A DNA stretch of 64,000 bases, taken from assembly GCA_031363915.1 (NCBI GenBank), contig JANLVI010000010.1, positions 62,001 to 126,000 on the forward strand. The letters are read 5' to 3'. The translations under genes and the position numbers were made by a program. The stretch comes from JANLVI01 sp031363915 (GTDB taxonomy: Bacteria > Vulcanimicrobiota > Vulcanimicrobiia > Vulcanimicrobiales > Vulcanimicrobiaceae). Below, piece by piece: positions 50,499-59,369 of this stretch. Positions within the stretch are counted from its first letter, which is position 1. Each line of letters begins with the position of its first letter. The notes beneath the pieces were generated by a model. The model was given only the letters and a program-made list of their open reading frames with translations, had not been told where the DNA came from and did no database searches.

Positions 50499-53071
50499 TC
50501 GATCTGCTCGCGCTCGCTGCGGCCAGCGAGAGGGCACCGGCCGACGAGGAACTCGCCGTACGCGCCGTGCGCGCTTTTTCGCGTGCCGACCGTCGCGGCG
50601 AAGCGATCCACTGCTATCAACGCTGCGAACGGGCGCTGCGCGAGAGCGCGCGAGAGCCGGGTGAGACGCTCCTTGCGGCATTCCGCGCGGCGCTTTGGCA
50701 GCCGTCACCGCAATCGCCCGAGCAGGACGAACTTCCGCATCCCGTCACGCGCTTCATCGGTCGCGAACGCGAGCGCGCCGAGATCGCAGCCGAGATTGTC
50801 TCCGGCGCGACCGTCGTGCTCACGGGCCCGCCGGGCGTGGGAAAGACGCGCCTCGCGATCGAGATCGCCCGCGCCACGGCTTGCGGCTTTCTTGGAGGCG
50901 TGCGCTACATCGAAGCCGCATCGCTCGACGCCATCGGGATCGCGCGCGCGATCGGCGCCGCCGCTTCCGAATCGGCAAGCGACGACGGGCGTCTCCTCGT
51001 TATCGATAACGTCGAGCACGTCGCCGAGGCGGTGGCGGCGGCGATTGACGAAGCGCGCGCGGCGCACGAACGGCTCACCATGCTCGTCACAAGCCGCGTT
51101 CGCTTGCGCGTCGCAAGCCGCGCGTTCGTGATCTCGCCGCTCGAATTGCCGCTCGTCATCAACGCGCCCGCATTCGTCGCACGCGCGCCTGCGATCGCGT
51201 TCTTTATGGAGCGCGCGATCCTCGCGCGGCCGTCTTTTCGCGTCACGGATGAGAACATCGCGGACCTCTGCGCGCTCTGCGCCCTGCTCGACGGCGTACC
51301 ACTCGCGCTCGAACTTGCGGCGGCACAGGTCCGTTTCTTTTCGATCGGCGAGCTTCTCGCACACCTTCGCGCCAACCCGACGGTCCACGGCGAAGCGCTC
51401 TTGCGCGAGCAGATCGCGGCGAGCTTCGCGCTCATGGAGCCGCGCGAACGGCACCTCGCGCTTCGCCTTTCGGTGTTCGATCGTCGCTGGACGATGGACG
51501 CCGCACGGATGGTCGGCGGCGACGAAGCGCTCGAACTTTTGCCGCGCCTCGTGGACCGTTCCGTCGTCCAAGCCGAAGAGATCGCGGGCGAAACGATCTT
51601 TCGCTATCTCGAAAGTACGTACGCGTACGCGCGCGAAGAGTGCGGAGTTGCATTCGATGTTGCGACGCTCGAACGTGAGACGTTGTGCGCCGTGCGCGAC
51701 GCGCTTCTTACGCGCGCGGCGTCGGTAGAAGAGTATTACACTCCGGAGGACAAGCGGCACATCCGCTTGCGCCTGCCGACGATTCGGCGCGCCGTGACCG
51801 CATGGGCCGCTCGCGATCCGATCGCGTCGCTTGAGATCATGGAGGCGTTACGCTATTTCTGGAAAGACGAAGGACTCGATCGCGAGGCGGCCGACACCCT
51901 CATCGCCCTAGGCGCTCTGCTCGCGCCGCACGCGTCGCCCGAACGAGTGCTGGCCTATCGACGCTCGTTGGGGATCCATCTCGTGCAACTCCACGAGCTA
52001 GGGCTTGCGGAGGCGATTCTCGTGCAAGCCGTGGAGAGTGCGCGCGTGCTCGCGGATGATGAAGCGCTCGTCGCGTGCGCGTTGGATCTCGGCGTCGCGT
52101 ACTACGAAAACGCGGCTTACGATAAAGCGTTCCGACTTTACGAACGCCTAGCCGCCGACGCCGTGCCGGAGACGCTGACGTGGTATCTCGCGCACCGCAA
52201 TTGGGGCAACGTCGCGATTGCGACCGGCGACCTCGCACTCGCAAAAGCCCAATACGATCTGATCGAAGCCTTTCCCCGACAACCCTCAAGCGACGCGAAC
52301 TATTGGCGTAACCGCGCGTGCCTTGCGACCAAGGCCGGGGAGCACGATACGGCGATGGCGTACATCGCGCGCGCACTCGAAGCCGCCGAAATCGACGGCG
52401 TCGGGACCTGGAATCGCGTCGCGGTCTATTCAGCCGCGGGGTTCTCGTCGACGCAGGCGGGCGACCCGCGCGCAGCACTGCGCTGGTTTGCTCGCGGCAT
52501 CATCGAGCTTGGAGGCCGGGACGCGCCCGTGCACATGAAAGAGATGCTCGAGGATGCTGCGTGCGCACTCGATGCGCTTGACCGGTGCGACGACGCAGTC
52601 GTGCTCCTATGCGTCGTCGACCGCGAGCGCGAACGCGCGAAGACACCGACGGATCTCTCGGCGGTCGCGATCCTCGATGCCGTGCGCGTGCATGCGCGTC
52701 GCGTACTTGGCGAGGAAACGTATCGCGACGCGCAGAGTCGCGGTCGGATGATGCCGCTGCGCACGGCGGCCGAACTCGTCGTCCGGCGCGCAAGCGAACT
52801 TCCGGATGCCGTATCTCCCTGTGCGCGGTTGAGCGGCCGCGAGGTCGATGTCGCCTATCTCATCGGGATGGGGGCGACGAATCGGGAGATCGCGGCGCGC
52901 CTGTTCGTGAGCGCGAAGACCGTCGAAAAACACCTCGCGGCGATCTTCGACAAATTGACCGTGAACAGACGATCGCACGTCGCCGCGATCGTCTCGCAGG
53001 ATCCGGCTTTGCGCAAACGAGCGGAGCGTCGCGCTAGCGCTAGCATCTCGCATGCGATAAGCAATCCGTGA
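50495..53071 (+). CDS. LuxR-family regulator with NB-ARC-like ATPase and TPR-like repeats
   Basis: 858 residues from GTG 50495. Residues 1-70 form a short BTAD-like helical segment (DEELAVRAVRAFSRADRRGEAIHCYQRCERAL). An NB-ARC/STAND ATPase follows with Walker A GPPGVGKT (111-118) and Walker B LLVIDNVE. Then come TPR-like helices (about 500-740). The C-terminal LuxR helix-turn-helix is LSGREVDVAYLIGMGATNREIAARLFVSAKTVEKHL. STAND proteins bind a ligand and oligomerise with ATP to activate transcription. It likely acts on the adjacent lipoprotein promoter. Confidence 0.88.
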   Translation: MIDLLALAAASERAPADEELAVRAVRAFSRADRRGEAIHCYQRCERALRESAREPGETLLAAFRAALWQPSPQSPEQDELPHPVTRFIGRERERAEIAAEIVSGATVVLTGPPGVGKTRLAIEIARATACGFLGGVRYIEAASLDAIGIARAIGAAASESASDDGRLLVIDNVEHVAEAVAAAIDEARAAHERLTMLVTSRVRLRVASRAFVISPLELPLVINAPAFVARAPAIAFFMERAILARPSFRVTDENIADLCALCALLDGVPLALELAAAQVRFFSIGELLAHLRANPTVHGEALLREQIAASFALMEPRERHLALRLSVFDRRWTMDAARMVGGDEALELLPRLVDRSVVQAEEIAGETIFRYLESTYAYAREECGVAFDVATLERETLCAVRDALLTRAASVEEYYTPEDKRHIRLRLPTIRRAVTAWAARDPIASLEIMEALRYFWKDEGLDREAADTLIALGALLAPHASPERVLAYRRSLGIHLVQLHELGLAEAILVQAVESARVLADDEALVACALDLGVAYYENAAYDKAFRLYERLAADAVPETLTWYLAHRNWGNVAIATGDLALAKAQYDLIEAFPRQPSSDANYWRNRACLATKAGEHDTAMAYIARALEAAEIDGVGTWNRVAVYSAAGFSSTQAGDPRAALRWFARGIIELGGRDAPVHMKEMLEDAACALDALDRCDDAVVLLCVVDRERERAKTPTDLSAVAILDAVRVHARRVLGEETYRDAQSRGRMMPLRTAAELVVRRASELPDAVSPCARLSGREVDVAYLIGMGATNREIAARLFVSAKTVEKHLAAIFDKLTVNRRSHVAAIVSQDPALRKRAERRASASISHAISNP

Positions 53072-53178
53072 GGTTAGCGATTACCCTCATCGTCTTGTGC
53101 TGGCACCGCCGCCTCGTCGCGCAGAACGTTTTTTGCAAACGCCACGAACGGCAACGAGCGGCTAGCGGCCTCATACGC

Positions 53179-53520
53179 TTACGCTTTCCCGAACATTGTC
53201 GTAAGATCGAGTCCGCCGAGTGCGTCGGGGAAGCGGCTTGAGACATAAAATTTATCGAGGCGTCGAGCATCGTCGATGAGATTTTCTGAGATCGACAAAC
53301 CGGAGATCGTGCACTCAGCAAGGAGGGCCACGATCGAATGGTCGCGGGCAGAATCGCCGCAACGTGCGACTAACGCGGCCTTCACGGCTTTTTCTGCGGC
53401 TTGCTGCGCATGGAAACACGCGACGTTCGGCATGTCGTCCGCTAAACGGAGCGCAACGGCATAGTCTTGCTCGGCGGTCGCTAACCACTGTTTCGCCGTC
53501 TCAAGGCGGCTACGTTGCAT
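53179..53520 (-). CDS. HEPN-domain protein shortened by an in-frame stop
   Basis: 113 residues from ATG 53520; four-helix HEPN with FHAQQAAEKAVKAALVA as the hallmark helix. It overlaps the nucleotidyltransferase gene by 11 bases, the usual MNT/HEPN pair. After the TAA at 53179-53181 the same frame continues for 34 codons (AYEAASRSLPFVAFAKNVLRDE...) to a second TAA at 53074, giving 148 residues in all, closer to family length. The extra part looks like a genuine last HEPN helix, so the gene has probably suffered a nonsense mutation. The Rx4-6H RNase motif is not seen. Confidence 0.75.
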   Translation of the reverse strand: MQRSRLETAKQWLATAEQDYAVALRLADDMPNVACFHAQQAAEKAVKAALVARCGDSARDHSIVALLAECTISGLSISENLIDDARRLDKFYVSSRFPDALGGLDLTTMFGKA

Positions 53521-53854
53521 AGACGCGACGACCTTCGGTGAGAATCGTCCTCCCAAACGTGCTCTGCGGCAGCTGATCGCGCATTTCGTCGGGCGTCACA
53601 ACGATCATATCGATGCCCACCGGCGCGCGAACCGCAACGAGCAGGTCGTCACGGCGCTGCGAGCGCGGAAGCGTCGTATCGCGCACGACGAGGACGTCGA
53701 GGTCACTCGTTGGGCCAACGCGATCCGTCACAAACGAACCGAAGACGATAATCTCGCGGACGTCGAGCATCCCGCGAGCAACCGAACAAAGCTCTTCGAT
53801 TGCGTCGCTGATCGCGAGCCGTCGTTTGCCGGCGCGAACTGCGAACGGCTCCAA
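53510..53854 (-). CDS. Minimal nucleotidyltransferase (MNT)
   Basis: 114 residues from TTG 53854, chosen because GAGG lies six bases upstream; longer frames run into the tRNA. The polymerase-beta motif is GSFVTDRVGPTSDLDVLVV, with both metal-binding Asp residues of GSxxxG...SDxD. MNT enzymes paired with HEPN proteins act as antitoxins by adenylylating the HEPN partner. Here it precedes the HEPN gene. It starts 33 bases downstream of the tRNA-Thr gene, a frequent insertion point for mobile modules. Confidence 0.85.
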   Translation of the reverse strand: MEPFAVRAGKRRLAISDAIEELCSVARGMLDVREIIVFGSFVTDRVGPTSDLDVLVVRDTTLPRSQRRDDLLVAVRAPVGIDMIVVTPDEMRDQLPQSTFGRTILTEGRRVYAT

Positions 53855-53886
53855 AGGCGACCTCGATTTTGAGAAGGACGGAGAAA

Positions 53887-53962
53887 TGGAGCCGACGAGC
53901 GGATTTGAACCGCTGACCTGCTGATTACGAATCAGCTGCTCTACCAACTGAGCTACGTCGGC
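53887..53962 (-). tRNA. tRNA-Thr (anticodon CGU), CCA encoded
   Basis: Full cloverleaf on the minus strand. Acceptor GCCGACG/CGTCGGC, D stem GCTC/GAGC, anticodon stem GCTGA/TCAGC with loop TTCGTAA (anticodon CGT), variable AGGTC, T stem AGCGG/CCGCT with loop TTCAAAT. The discriminator T is followed by templated CCA. Length 76 bases. Confidence 0.97.
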
Positions 53963-54107
53963 ACACTTGCTACGACTGGTTTTTTCGGAGCCTGCTTGCT
54001 TTTTTTGAGCCGAGTGGCCCACATTTTGGCCCACCGGAACATTCCCGGGGGCGACCGCCTAGGATTCGCTCGGCGCGACCTGCTCCCCCTGCCTCGCCTT
54101 GTCCTTT

Positions 54108-54554
54108 TCAGGACATGACCCACGGTCTGGAGGGCACGAGATCCCGGCCGACGCCCATTGCGGGTCGAATCGCGCAAACTCCGCTCCAGGTCTGTGAACG
54201 AAGGCCGTTGGCAGTCGTCGTAAATGTGTAGACTCGAGCGCCGTTTTCGGTCGTCGTCTGTCCCGCTGGTCGTGTTATTGGTCGTTGTGGTTGCGGTAAT
54301 CGGCACGCCCTTCTGAGAGCAGAAGGCCCCGACATAAATTGCAACGTCGTCATGAGGCAAGTATGCCTTCGTGGAGTTCGTTGTGGCCTTACGCGAAGTG
54401 AAGTTCACGAAGCCATCAGCCACAAGTCCCTGCCCTCGGGAACCGAAATGCTGTCAGCTGGTCCCTCCTTGTTTGCCGGGATCGTCAACTTGCTGGAACA
54501 CGTGACGCTTGCCGCAGATGGTTGTGCGCTTAGCATAAACACGAGCGTCAGCAA
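54108..54554 (-). pseudogene. Broken secreted small protein upstream of tRNA-Thr
   Basis: A signal-peptide-like start (LLTLVFMLSAQPSAAS) with frame from 54554 gives KLTIPANKEGPADSISVPEGRDLW and stops near 54415. The next frame continues with ADGFVNFTSRKATTNSTKAYLPHDDVAIYVGAFCSQKG. A third gives TTENGARVYTFTTTANGLRSQTW to a stop at 54108. Each part looks protein-like only until its end, which suggests two frameshifts. No family recognised. The region is less GC-rich by eye than its surroundings. 53963-54107 and 54555-54737 hold nothing that I can support. Confidence 0.4.
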
Positions 54555-54737
54555 ACATGAGGACGATCACGTATTGCTTCGGGACTTCCGGCGGATATCT
54601 TCAATCAACGAAAACACGCTTCGTTTTTTACTGAGCGATCAGGAGGCGATAGATCACAAGTCTTGCGCGAAAAACCTGTGATTCTCAGTAGTTCCGCATG
54701 TGGGCTCAAAATCAATGGGCTTCCAGGCATTTGACGT

Positions 54738-55130
54738 TCAGCTAATTTTGTATCTCGGCCAAACGAAGAAATCGTGCTCGACATTGATTCGAGCGCAAGC
54801 CCTACCCACGTCGAGCAGGACCGGTGCGTCGTCTGGTGGTGCAACGGCCAAAGCGACCACGATCATCCTCGGAAACTTCTGCTGCAACGCTTGCAATGCG
54901 ACGATCAGCGAGGCACCAGTCACGATCCCGCCGTCGATGAGGATAACGGTGCGGCCCTCAAGCTTCGCAACCGTGTGGCGAGAAGATTTCCCGCTTCTCG
55001 CCGGATCCCGATCGTAATCGCGCTGCGAAGAAAAGATGAACGGTACGTGAGGACTCCAAGGTCCCCTAAAACAGACATCCCCCTCGACGGCATTGTCGCC
55101 GAAGACGAAGACGTCTACGCCGACGGTGCC
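54738..55130 (-). pseudogene. Phosphoribosyltransferase, C-terminal remnant
   Basis: An open frame of 130 codons lacks ATG, GTG or TTG until GTG 54923, because the 5' part is lost at the end of ftsH. It still reads the PRTase core: HTVAKLEGRTVILIDGGIVTGASLIVALQAL, where family members have LVDDGLATGAT, then FPRMIVVALAVAPPDDAPVLL. The second acidic residue of the PRPP motif is Gly. The frame begins inside the last codons of ftsH, so a deletion or insertion joined the two. The start-codon-based 61-residue frame alone would be nonfunctional. Confidence 0.65.
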
Positions 55131-57028
55131 TTATCGTTCGTGGATCGGGGCGGCCCCAGAAGCGCGCTTAGTTGTTTCAATTCGAGCGTCTCGTCGCGCA
55201 GCAACGCCTCGGCGAGATGCTCGAGCTGTTTCTTCGACGTCGTCAAAAGCGCCAGAACGGTTTCATGCGCACTGTCGAGCAGCTGCTGCACGGCGGCGTC
55301 GACGCGCGCGGCCGTGGCCTCGCTGTAGTCGCGCCCCTGCGTCAGTTGGTAGCCGAGAAACGGCTGCCCGTCTTCTGCCCGAAACGCTGCCAGCCCAAGA
55401 TCGCTCATGCCCCAGCGCGTCACCATCTGCCGCGCGAGTTGCGTTGCCTCGACGAGATCGTTCTCGGCCCCGGTTGTTATTTCGTTGAACATGACTTCCT
55501 CCGCTGTGCGGCCGGCGAGCATCACCGCAATGCGCGTCAGCACGTAGGTGCGGCTCAAGTTGTGGCGCTCGATCGCGGGCAGCTGTTCTGTCAGGCCTAG
55601 CGCCTGGCCGTGCGGTACGATTGTGATCTTGTGGACCGGATCGGCACCTGGCGTCAGCCACGCGACCAGCGCGTGTCCGCTCTCATGGAAAGCCACGATA
55701 CGCCGTTCTTCAGCATCCATCAACTGCGGATGCGCGACGCCCAACCGTATCCGGTCGAGTGCCTCATCAAAGTCCGTCGGCGCGACGAGTGGACGTTCGT
55801 TGCGCACGCTCGCGAGCGCCGCCTCATTACACAGATTCGCGAGGTCCGCACCGCTCATGCCGATCGTCTGAGCAGCGACCGTCTCGAGATCGACGGTTGG
55901 CGAGAGCTTCAGCTTGCGTACGTGGATCTTCAAGATATCGCGGCGGCCATTGCGATCGGGGAGCCCCACGGTAATCTGACGATCGAAGCGGCCGGGCCGC
56001 AACAGCGCCGGATCGAGCACATCGGGCCGATTCGTCGCGGCGAGCACGATAACGTTCGAATTCGGATCGAAGCCGTCGAGTTCACCCAAGAGCTGGTTGA
56101 GAGTCTGTTCGCGTTCGTCGTTCGTGTTGCCCACGCCGGCACCACGCCGGCGCCCAACGGCATCGAGCTCGTCGATGAATACGATCGCTGGCGCTAGCTC
56201 TTTTGCTTGTTTGAAGAGGTCGCGCACCCGGCTTGCGCCGACACCGACAAACATCTCGACGAACTCCGAAGCGTTGAGACTGAGGAACGGCACGCCGGCC
56301 TCGCCCGCGACGGCTCGAGCCAACAACGTCTTTCCGGTACCGGGGTTGCCGGAGAGCAACACGCCCTTCGGAATTCGCGCGCCCACGGCGTGGTATTTGG
56401 CCGGATTTTTTAGGAAATCGACCTCTTCTTTCAACTCGGCTTTGGCTTCATCGGCACCCGCGACGTCGTCGAAGGTCACCTTGGGCTGATCGCTGCTATA
56501 GCGCTGCGCTTTGACTTTCCCGAAGCCGAATTGCGAGCCGAGGTTGCGACCGGCGCGTGCGCTCATCCAGACAAAGGCACCGACCAACAACAACATCGGC
56601 CCCCAGGTTATCAAGAGCGTCACCAACACGTTCGTTCGCGTCGTCGAGACGTTGACGGTCACGTGGTGCGCCTCGAGGAGCGGAAGGAGACTGGGGTCGC
56701 CAACGACTTGCGGAAACGTCGTGTCGAAATCCGAATACGTTACCCGCGCCTTGGACGCCGCGCTGGTGGGAGTCGCTGACGGTTGCGCAAACGGCCGGCG
56801 GAACGTGCCGGCGATGTCATCTCCCGTCAGATGCACGCTCGTCACGTTGCCGGCACGAACCTGCGCGAGCAAAGTCGAGTAGGGAATCGTCGCTCGTGGC
56901 GCCGGACGTGGAAACACGAAGACATTCCAGATGAGCAAGAGTACCATCCAGACAAACCACCATATCCAGATCGTCCGCTGGTTGCGAGGCTTCGACGTTC
57001 TGGGGGGCTGCGGTGCCTGTGAAGACAT
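55115..57028 (-). CDS. ftsH: ATP-dependent zinc metalloprotease FtsH
   Basis: 637 residues from ATG 57028, with GAGG nine bases upstream. Two membrane helices (about 22-42 and 135-157) flank a periplasmic domain. AAA motifs are Walker A GNPGTGKT, Walker B IVFIDELDAVG and the second region of homology RPGRFDRQI. The protease zinc site is HESGH, with the third ligand in GAENDL. FtsH degrades misfolded or regulatory membrane proteins. Both neighbours are broken gene remnants. Whether it is the main or an extra copy cannot be seen here. Confidence 0.95.
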   Translation of the reverse strand: MSSQAPQPPRTSKPRNQRTIWIWWFVWMVLLLIWNVFVFPRPAPRATIPYSTLLAQVRAGNVTSVHLTGDDIAGTFRRPFAQPSATPTSAASKARVTYSDFDTTFPQVVGDPSLLPLLEAHHVTVNVSTTRTNVLVTLLITWGPMLLLVGAFVWMSARAGRNLGSQFGFGKVKAQRYSSDQPKVTFDDVAGADEAKAELKEEVDFLKNPAKYHAVGARIPKGVLLSGNPGTGKTLLARAVAGEAGVPFLSLNASEFVEMFVGVGASRVRDLFKQAKELAPAIVFIDELDAVGRRRGAGVGNTNDEREQTLNQLLGELDGFDPNSNVIVLAATNRPDVLDPALLRPGRFDRQITVGLPDRNGRRDILKIHVRKLKLSPTVDLETVAAQTIGMSGADLANLCNEAALASVRNERPLVAPTDFDEALDRIRLGVAHPQLMDAEERRIVAFHESGHALVAWLTPGADPVHKITIVPHGQALGLTEQLPAIERHNLSRTYVLTRIAVMLAGRTAEEVMFNEITTGAENDLVEATQLARQMVTRWGMSDLGLAAFRAEDGQPFLGYQLTQGRDYSEATAARVDAAVQQLLDSAHETVLALLTTSKKQLEHLAEALLRDETLELKQLSALLGPPRSTNDKAPSA

Positions 57029-57107
57029 GCTAATCTACCTCTTCTCGGTCGTGCCCGATCAATGCTGTGCGGCTCGCCCGCACGATCTGGCCGATCATTT
57101 TTCTTGC

Positions 57108-57320
57108 GCCGATGTCGCGCCAGTTGACCTCGTCGGTACAGCGTTCGGCCTTTTCAATCCCGTTACCGGCGTTGCACTACTAATTGCCAGCTCGCAAGCG
57201 GGCGTGCTGTGGCAGGCGTTCGGATCGACGGCGACCTTCGCAGCGGGAGCCGTGCTCGCCGCGGTGGCCGCCGTGGTGCTGACGGCAGCGGGCAAGTTGC
57301 GCACCGGAGCGGACCCTTGA
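57108..57320 (+). pseudogene. MFS transporter, C-terminal remnant
   Basis: About 70 codons matching the last two helices of major-facilitator proteins: LVGTAFGLFNPVTGVALLIASSQAGVLWQAFG, then ATFAAGAVLAAVAAVVL and a stop. The TAFGLFN motif is typical of helix 10/11. The preceding frame runs into ftsH antisense noise, so the first ten helices are missing. Not functional. Confidence 0.6.
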
Positions 57321-57423
57321 TCGATACTCTTTGCCATGACGCCTGTGATCGATCTCGACGCGGCCGACCGTTTCGGGTGCGGCTTCATCACATGAATACA
57401 GCGCGTAATACGAAAGAGCGAGC

Positions 57424-57576
57424 CTAGTCACGCGTCGGATCCGCGACGCGTCCGTCATTGAGGACGATGCGCCATGTGCAGCGTTTCGCGACCTCCTCGT
57501 CGTGGGTGCAGATCAGGAACGTCGTTCGGTCCTCGCGATTGACCTCGCTCAGAAGGCTCAAGACCTGGTCGGCGGA
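57424..57576 (-). pseudogene. ABC transporter ATPase, C-terminal remnant
   Basis: Fifty codons ending a LolD/MacB-type ATPase: SADQVLSLLSEVNREDRTTFLICTHDEEVAKRC and IVLNDGRV before the stop. The switch His is in THDEEVA; Walker A, signature and Walker B are absent. It lies head-on to the MFS remnant with about 100 bases between. Not functional. Confidence 0.6.
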
Positions 57577-57680
57577 CTCCCGGTGAAGAGCGCGCGGAAG
57601 TTGTGCGCGAGCTAAATGGCAAGTCGTCAGCCGAACTCGATATGCGAACACTTAAAGGTTGACACGTCGAAAGTGATGGT

Positions 57681-58082
57681 CTATTTCACGTCCTGAGTGA
57701 CATGCGCCGTCCCCGTTTTTCCAGCAGAAGCGATACGTATATCGAAAACCCATTGCGTCGCATAGTTCAAGTTGGTCTGAGCCGCGTAGGTTCCATCGCC
57801 GTTGTCGGTGGCATTCAACGTCGGCCCGAGCATCGACATCGCGGGCATCGTTGACGATATCTTCACAGTCGCGCCTTTGACCACATTGCCGCCGGCATCT
57901 TTGACTGTCACGGTTATTGTTTCTGAGCCTTGCTTTGGCGGGTCAGGCGTAAATTGCGTCGCGACGCTGAAGTCGCCCGCAGGCTGCGCAGTGACGGTTG
58001 CACTCGAGGTTGTGTCGGATTTCGCCGAACAGGCTGCCAGACTCGCAATGAGTGCGACCGATAAGAGAAAACGAACGGGCAT
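57681..58082 (-). CDS. YtkA/FixH-like lipoprotein
   Basis: 133 residues; lipobox SLAACS with lipidated Cys18. An immunoglobulin-like YtkA/FixH domain (about 45-130) has PPKQGSETITVTVKD, then GATVKISSTMPAMSMLGPTLNATDNGDGTYAAQ. The Met-rich MPAMSM segment is common in copper-related members. It is last in the efflux operon, 9 bases after tolC-like. It may act as a periplasmic metal-binding helper; this is inferred from operon and Met residues. Confidence 0.8.
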   Translation of the reverse strand: MPVRFLLSVALIASLAACSAKSDTTSSATVTAQPAGDFSVATQFTPDPPKQGSETITVTVKDAGGNVVKGATVKISSTMPAMSMLGPTLNATDNGDGTYAAQTNLNYATQWVFDIRIASAGKTGTAHVTQDVK

Positions 58083-58091
58083 ACAGTACTC

Positions 58092-59369
58092 CTAGTTGGC
58101 TGATTGTCGTAGATCGAGGTCGCCTGCCGCATGACGAATTGCGGCGATCGCAATGTCGAAACGGGACACACTTCGGATGACAGATTCTCTTGCATTCGCC
58201 GCCACGGCGAGCGCGTCGAGCACTTCGATTTCGATCGCCTTGCCGGCATTCTGGCGAACGAGCGCGAGCCGCAGTTGTTCCTGCGCGTCTGCTTGGACGG
58301 TTGAAGCGTTTGCGAGGTTGGAAGACGCAGCCTCAAATTCGCGGAACGCGCTGGCGACGTCGCGCGTAAGGTTCGCTCGCGTCTGGTCGCGCGATGCTGA
58401 TGCACGGTCGAATTGGGCCTGCGCTTTTGTGACGGCGGCCGCGCGCGAACCTCCGTCGACGAGCGGAATCGCGACGGTGAGTTGCACTTGACCGCCACCG
58501 CGTCCCACGTCAGGAGACGAACGGCCATTGTAACTTTGTGCGCTCAAGACCGCCGTCGGGGAGTACGCGCCTTGCGCCGCCGATCTACCTGTGGTAGCCG
58601 AGGCGACGCGTTCTTCGGCTGCGAGCAGCCCCGGGTTTTGTCGAAGTGCTCGCGCGAGAATCACCTCGCGCGAGTCCATGAAGTTTAATTTCGTGAGCGG
58701 CTCCAGGGCAATCAGATCCAGTCGCATATCGATCAACGCCTGCAAGTCGAACTTCGCTTGGTCGCGTTCCGACGCCGCATCTTCCCGAGATTGCTGCGCC
58801 GCAGCGAGACCTGCTCGATCGCGCAGCGTGAGGTATCGCGCGACCTTACCGGCCGCTACACGCTGTTCCGTCGTGCGAAGATGGGTTTCTTGGTCGGTGA
58901 CCGCGATGGTTCGCGCCGCCACCACGGCTTCAGCGAGTTGCGCTTTCCGATAGGCAAGGGTGGTCGCGTAGACGGCGTCGTTCGCACTCGCGATCACTGC
59001 CGACTGACTCGCTAATACCATCTCGCTTGCCGCACGGGCGTTTCGAGCATTCGTGGATGTAAATATCGGAAGCGAAACCGTCGCTGCCCCATACACCTGG
59101 CGGCTAATAGGCATGCCAAGTTGCGGTTCGTTCGCATCGAGAGCGTTTGCGCTGAGACCGATCTGTGGGCGCAGCAATGCTCCGGCTGAACGGGCGTCCG
59201 CGCTCGTGGATGCAGCGTCGGCACGCGCCATGCGGACATCGAAGCCCACGGCTTCGACACGTGTGAGCGCCTCTTTAAGCGTGAGAAGTTTCGGCTCCCC
59301 ATTCGACTGTGCGGCGGCCCGTGTTGCGGCGAACAGGACGAATGCTGCTGCGAGAACGGCGCTACGCAT
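58092..59369 (-). CDS. TolC-family outer-membrane efflux protein
   Basis: 425 residues from ATG 59369; signal peptide MRSAVLAAAFVLFAATRAAAQ. Two repeats of long coiled helices (about 30-220 and 225-415) are as expected for the trimeric tunnel, with LLRPQIGLSAN and YSPTAVLSAQ at the strand regions. The start overlaps the RND stop by eight bases, so the operon order is adaptor, pump, channel. It connects the pump to the outside. Confidence 0.9.
   Translation of the reverse strand: MRSAVLAAAFVLFAATRAAAQSNGEPKLLTLKEALTRVEAVGFDVRMARADAASTSADARSAGALLRPQIGLSANALDANEPQLGMPISRQVYGAATVSLPIFTSTNARNARAASEMVLASQSAVIASANDAVYATTLAYRKAQLAEAVVAARTIAVTDQETHLRTTEQRVAAGKVARYLTLRDRAGLAAAQQSREDAASERDQAKFDLQALIDMRLDLIALEPLTKLNFMDSREVILARALRQNPGLLAAEERVASATTGRSAAQGAYSPTAVLSAQSYNGRSSPDVGRGGGQVQLTVAIPLVDGGSRAAAVTKAQAQFDRASASRDQTRANLTRDVASAFREFEAASSNLANASTVQADAQEQLRLALVRQNAGKAIEIEVLDALAVAANARESVIRSVSRFDIAIAAIRHAAGDLDLRQSAN

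Noticed and set aside
53179..53520. HEPN protein as an active RNase toxin
   Set aside because: No Rx4-6H motif is found and the gene has an in-frame stop.
53963..54107. Remnant of a phage integrase tail upstream of tRNA-Thr
   Set aside because: A VGQNVGHSAQKK-like stretch resembles integrase ends, but a stop lies just before it and no catalytic region is visible.
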